Positions 58,776-64,000 of a DNA stretch of 64,000 bases are shown one piece after another (position 1 is the first letter of the stretch; each line of letters begins with the position of its first letter). The DNA lies in the NCBI RefSeq assembly GCF_032362555.1, contig NC_083517.1, forward strand, positions 4,050,001-4,114,000, given 5' to 3'. This stretch comes from Amyelois transitella. Taxonomy: Eukaryota > Arthropoda > Insecta > Lepidoptera > Pyralidae. The notes below the pieces were generated by a model. That model did not search any database and was not told where the DNA came from. It saw only the letters and a list, made by a program, of their open reading frames with translations. Position numbers and translations under genes: made by a program.

Positions 58776-60401
58776 GCTGATTTACACAATTTGGACCCAA
58801 TGCCATTCAAAAAAACAATAAATTTTTAAATAATAACGCTAACCTATTTTTTAAAGGTTTTGGTGTCAGACACACCCACTACAGGTAGTCCCCGAACGAG
58901 GGAACAGCCCTAATTTAACACGCGAAACAGGTGTGTTTGAAATACCAAAAAATAACATCAGTTTTAAACTTTTCCGGAGCAATCTGTTTAAAATGTAGTA
59001 CACGCTCCTCAATCGTCACAGATATAAAATTTCACAGCATTATTGATGGAAAGTAGGTATTACCCTAACACAAAAACTTATGAAAGTAAAAATGGTAAGT
59101 CGAAGTGTCAAACAGATTAACTGACAGAAAAGTGCAACAAAAAAGATTTTATTTGCTTGCTTCGTTTCGATTTTACTCTCTATTCAAAGTTTTCTTGCCT
59201 TTATTTTAGAGCAGCGTAGCATGTAAATCGATTTGCTTGTCTTTATTTTTTGACTCGAGTATCAACTGAGTGTTTTTAAGTTAACCCTTCAAACACTCGA
59301 GCAGAATTGTAAGAGCATTTGCACATAAGTATTGATTTGTCATCAGAGAAAATGTGCATGATATAACCTTAAATACTTTCTTCATATTACATAATTTTTA
59401 CTACAAAGCAACTCAACTTGATTGTGTCCACACGAGCGTTATAATGTTCACGACTTGACCAGCTAGAAATACCAAATTATACGATTATATCAGGTGAGTT
59501 CACTGTTGTGGATCTTTGTCTACTTTATATTACCAAACTTCTATTGTCTTCAGAATAATTGATTCCTACGAATTATCACTTTCAAATCTTACTTTCATTA
59601 GTATGTTTCTGCCCGTGTGGTCTGTAAAATGCAATAACTAAATCACTCATCGATTTCCTTTCGACCTTCCGGTTCAATTTCACTTCGATGCTGATTAAAC
59701 GTAATAAGTTGGTCTTTTGTGAGTGCGTGCTCGGGTCGAATTATATCATTATTGCCTACAGCAATATATCGCTCGTTAGTATTGATTTATTGGTCATCTT
59801 TAGGAGAAAGTGAAACGTAATGGAAGCCATAGTTCACGATACTGACGCCCAATCAATCAGGCATTGCCAACCGATCTCGCCGTTTTTGGTACTTATGTCG
59901 AACTTATCTCTACTCGATAATTTGAAGTCGTAACTGTATCCACCGGAAAATAATTTTATCTTTATAGGGCGTTATGAGATGTTACATGATGTGATGTTAC
60001 GTGACGATTGACGTTAGGGATCTAGAGCTTCAAATCATCTGAAAAGATTTTTGAGATTGTGTTACTGTTAATATTGGTATTTGGTGAGTAAGACTCGATA
60101 ATCATATCAAATCATATTGTTTTAGATGCATGTGTTATATTAGCTATGATAGTGCGATACGAATAAATGATATGAGGGAAACAGTGCCGATAATTTGACT
60201 GTTATCACGTAAAGCCGAACCTTTTGCATTTGTAACCGGCGAAAGTAGAAGTGCTTTGCGTGATACGCGTGCGTCGCAATTTAATCGCCATCCGCCCAGC
60301 CATTACATGATTCGGACATAGCTCCAATTAAACACCGACGCAGACGCAACATAATGTCAGCTAATTGCCACCAAGTTAGCGAATTTCATGGATCTACATT
60401 T

Positions 60402-60520
60402 TGCATACATGTATGTACATGTAATTACGTCTATATTCCTTTCGGGGTAGATAGAGCCACAATCTGGGAAAGACTGTATTATGGATGCTTAATGATGGAA
60501 TTGAAATTCTACATTAATTT
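60402..60520 (-). mobile_element. SINE family A tail fragment
   Basis: ATACATGTATGTACATGTAA TTACGTCTATATTCC, then GGGGTAGATAGAGCCACAAT and TTAATGATGGAATTGA, match the 3' half of the family. Confidence 0.65.
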
Positions 60521-61439
60521 CGTCAAAATTTAAAATTTATTGGAGATGCTGGATCATTACACTTAGCACATGTTGCTTTGCATCTGCGGGTTTAAATTGC
60601 TCTCGTGGTATCATTACCACATTTACACAATTGTACATTGTCAGTTCCGATTGCGAAAGTAGATCACTCTTAAATTGGTTTTCGTCATAACTCAGCAAAT
60701 AACCGCCAAAATTGACGAAGTTATGCAGTAGAGTAATAAAACCATACAAAAATGAATTTATTACTATTTATACATGTAAGATGGGGAAAAACAAGACTTG
60801 CCAACCAAACCACAAGATATATTTACAAAAGATGAAAAGTTAAAGTTATCGCGCGTGTCTTTTTTGATAGGATTGTCGTTACAAATACAAGAATCCCAAC
60901 TTGGGCGTTTTTAAAGTGAGTAAACTACTGTATTTTTTTATAAACTGTTAGGAAAGGAAGTTTGTGGCTAAGTTGACAAGTATTTTATGCAAAATTTGTA
61001 CTCGATCATAGACTTGTTTCGTGCACGCCGGCCATTAATTAAAGTAATGAAATGCTTATTTCGGCTAAGCCTCTACTAATTTAATCGCAATTGCCAATTT
61101 TGTGATCTAAATTCCATGTGAGCTAAACCAGTTGGTAGTTTAGTTAGTACTTAGATAAATCTAGAAATTAATTTGAAAAAATATGTACATGGGGTAATTA
61201 TTTGGAGTAATATAAACTTTAATTACACGAAGTGAGTGTTTTCTAATTATGAGTAATGATAAAAATAATGAAATCTAATATAACTGCATTATATGCATAC
61301 TAGCTAACGCTAACATTGACGAAATTGAAGCTACACGAGCAAACTTCCAACTAGCATCTAAATGTTATTAAATCGATTATTCTAATTCTATTAAGGATGC
61401 ACCATGGCTCACGTATGCAATGACAATAAAATATAAAAA

Positions 61440-61560
61440 GTGTATCACGTGCAAAGACATGGGTCGGACGAGGCTAGCCCCGCCCACCAATCGACAGCAG
61501 ACGCCGTTCAATTACTAACGCTCGTTTAAGCGGGTCACCATGTCACTTTCTTCCACCTAG
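61440..61560. promoter_or_regulatory. Candidate regulatory patch
   Basis: A GC-richer stretch in AT-rich DNA holds an E-box (ATCACGTGC), a GC box next to CCAAT (CCCCGCCCACCAAT) and several TGTCACT/GTCACC motifs. Base composition and motif density are the only evidence. Confidence 0.2.
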
Positions 61561-64000
61561 CCGACTAGATTTTGCACGGTGATCTCCATCATATAATGGC
61601 AGTGGTGGAATCCAATGAATATGAGGAATTTAACTATATATCTATTTTTGACCGTGATTGAATTTTGATAAATTTAAAAAGAACGAAACAGATGCGATAT
61701 CTTCAAAGGATTCACCTTAAATAATTATCATTTTACTTGTATAAAATTGCGTGTGTTTTTATCTTTTCTTCAAACAGATGTAACGTTGTTGAATGTACAA
61801 ACTCGTTTGTTTAATGACGTTATGACGAGTTCTCAAAAACTTTCTTCATAAGTGCATTGTCGAATTTCTCTTCGCAAGAACGCATGTCTTTGTATACAAT
61901 AGCCAAATTAGTCTCAACTCGCTATTGTTATGTAGGCGTGTGACAGCTGTTGATCGCATCTGCATGAGCCGTCGAGATTATTCATAGTATAATTAACTAT
62001 ATGAGTCAGATATTTGATGAATAAATATTCAAACGAAAGTACTAATTGAATATCGATTAAATGATGCAAGAGTTCAAAAAGTTTTATAGGTAAGTTAACA
62101 AAATAGCAAGTCATTTTTTGAATCAGAATTAAATAAGACTACACTATTCTCATATTTTCTTCAACTAAAAGACAACATTGATACTGTTGTCTTGCAACTA
62201 AGTTTTCCTATCTACGAAATTTTTTTACTTACATTATTAATTCTTATCACACGCATCTGCGTTTCCGAGCTTTGAAACTAGTAAGTTGAGCATGCAATCG
62301 AGAAACAGATTTCTTGTAACATCACGGTAAGTATACACAGGAAACAACATGCTTTCTTGTATAATTTACGTATTCTACATCCTTAATTTAATTATTGATG
62401 TTTTGTTTCGATCCCATCGTTGCTCACGACAGCTTAAATTTTCGTAATCCTCATCATAATTGTGAGCCAAAATGGCAAGAATGTCGTTGCAATTGCTAGA
62501 GTAATGTATGTCAATGCTAATTCTGCGAACACCCACTCTACAGATAAGGTCGGCGCTTAGGTGTTATTCTTGAAAGCACTGACAGAATGATTTATGCTCA
62601 TCCTTACTGTATAAATCGCGTGGGTTGGGACATAATTGCTGATGAAAGTTATTGTAAAATGCGTGGAGGAGTTATAGGAACAGCGTCTTCGGATTAGCCT
62701 TCCGTTTCTGTAGGTAGAACCCAAGGTACTCGATTTGAGAATATGTGTCATCCAAGGTAAAAATTACCTACTGTTTTATACCTAGGTATATTTTGTTTTA
62801 TCAGGTATTAGAATGAGATCTTGATACTTAGATTCTTAAGTCTTCTACTGGGGTTATGGTTGTACTTTAACTATTCAGTCCCAATAATTTAGTTTCCCCG
62901 ATGCCTAGTTTACCAGTTATTATCATAGTATCATTGCTTGTCGCTTGCCAAAGAGAAGAAAGCTGATAGAGAACTACTACTTTTTCTGTCCAAAAGAAAA
63001 TCATAGTCCACCTTATCCCTGGTGTATATACTTTATATTATGCTACGATAAACATTTATATGTAAGATTTTATTCATGTATAAATCATTCGGAAAGTGTC
63101 GATTTGGTCGTACGTCCACGAGGCGTTTCTGTTTTCACTACTGCTTTCACGGTATTGTTATATCATTGACGCCCCATGAGATTCCCATAAAAACAGGGAA
63201 AGTATGCAATCGACAGCCTGTCTTTAAAGACTGAGGCCGCGGGCAGTGTCACGCCCATCCTACGCTTGCTTTAAACGAAAGAAAGTGAAATTTTGTGGAA
63301 CGTCTCGTCTACAACAATGTCTGTAATAAATATAAACATCATGTCATAATAACCTGAGAATATGGAAAGTTTATATATCATTCCTGATAATATTTATCCA
63401 GATATTTAAAACTACAACGGAGTGTCTCTTAAGCTTATCAACTTATATCAACAAAATTGATAATGATAAATATTTTTGTAAGGCCGATCCGGTATCATGC
63501 CAGTAGCAAAAAAGGTATGAAAAAGTGGTGGGAAGGGCGGAGTGAGCTTCATGGTCGCTTGTTTCGAGGCCGCTCCACCCGCACGTGCTCCATTAGAAAA
63601 AGTCAACAATGATACCATGTCGAGGCTTACAAGGAAGTAATTATATAGGTACCACTCTTTCAAAGTTGTTTGAACCCAACGATGGTATAGGACTTACTTG
63701 ATGACTCATCCGCGTACCATTCCACTTATCATTTTAAACCCGACCTTGCTAATGACTTAGCATAGCAATATTTTATGATCAAGGTTGGCAGGCAAAAGTT
63801 CTGTAAATATAAAACCAAATCGCACACACAATCTGAAGATAGCATTATTATGATGTGAATTTTGTTAATAAGTGCATTCTTTTCTGCCCATGACTACATA
63901 TGACCACGATCCAGTACTAGGGATATTAGGTACACGGAGCATTCTCTTCTACCATTCGTGATGAGCTTTAGTAAATATAATTCACAAAGAAACCGAACCC

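Larger units (their letters stand above)
50369..64000. other. Probable long first intron or intergenic DNA
   Basis: In 13.6 kb I find no exon with motif and splice support. It holds SINE, Helitron and RTE remnants (listed separately), a 30-bp palindrome and two GC-richer patches near 60230-60350 and 61440-61560. Open frames such as 53062-53265, 57956-58147 and 62945-63169 lack recognisable content. Confidence 0.45.

Overview
The window is from an insect nuclear genome, most likely a moth or butterfly. It is AT-rich. Its genes are split by GT-AG introns, several of them very long. It carries repeats typical of Lepidoptera: a SINE with a (TATG)n tail, a LINE with the same tail, small Helitrons and RTE-type remnants. 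There is no operon structure, CRISPR array or prokaryotic gene. Gene models were built by hand from splice signals, reading phase and protein motifs.

Layout. 1-2.3 kb: last exon of a saposin-domain gene (+) whose end has been amplified into about 23 copies of a 76-bp tandem repeat. 4.4-7.7 kb: a complete four-exon NME5-type gene (-), an NDK domain plus a Dpy-30 motif, with a decayed partial duplicate of one exon in an intron. 9.4-22.4 kb: an 11-exon ZAD/C2H2 zinc-finger gene (+) with three polyglutamine runs. Its first intron contains an intronless 226-residue gene, possibly a sperm-tail microtubule protein. 22.6-28 kb: AT-rich intergenic DNA with no gene seen.

28-34 kb: two neighbouring (+) genes of unknown function, encoding 396 and 988 residues. 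They share phase-1 introns and a similar C-terminal motif; the second is very rich in Asn, Asp, Glu, Ser and Lys. 34.7-44.7 kb: a complete ten-exon SV2-like major facilitator transporter (+). Its second intron holds a young 5'-truncated LINE with an exact 12-13 bp target duplication. 45.4-49.5 kb: a complete seven-exon WWOX gene (-), convergent with the transporter. 50.3 kb: a first coding exon (+) of an unrecognised gene, divergent from WWOX. The remaining 13.6 kb shows no exon I can support and is probably a long first intron with scattered repeats.

The genes are separate housekeeping or tissue-specific loci, not one pathway. Two of them (NME5 and the nested gene) point to the sperm axoneme. 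The most unusual points are the amplified gene end in the first 2.3 kb, the two-gene cluster of unknown proteins, the 3' tail shared by the SINE and the LINE, and several perfect hairpins.
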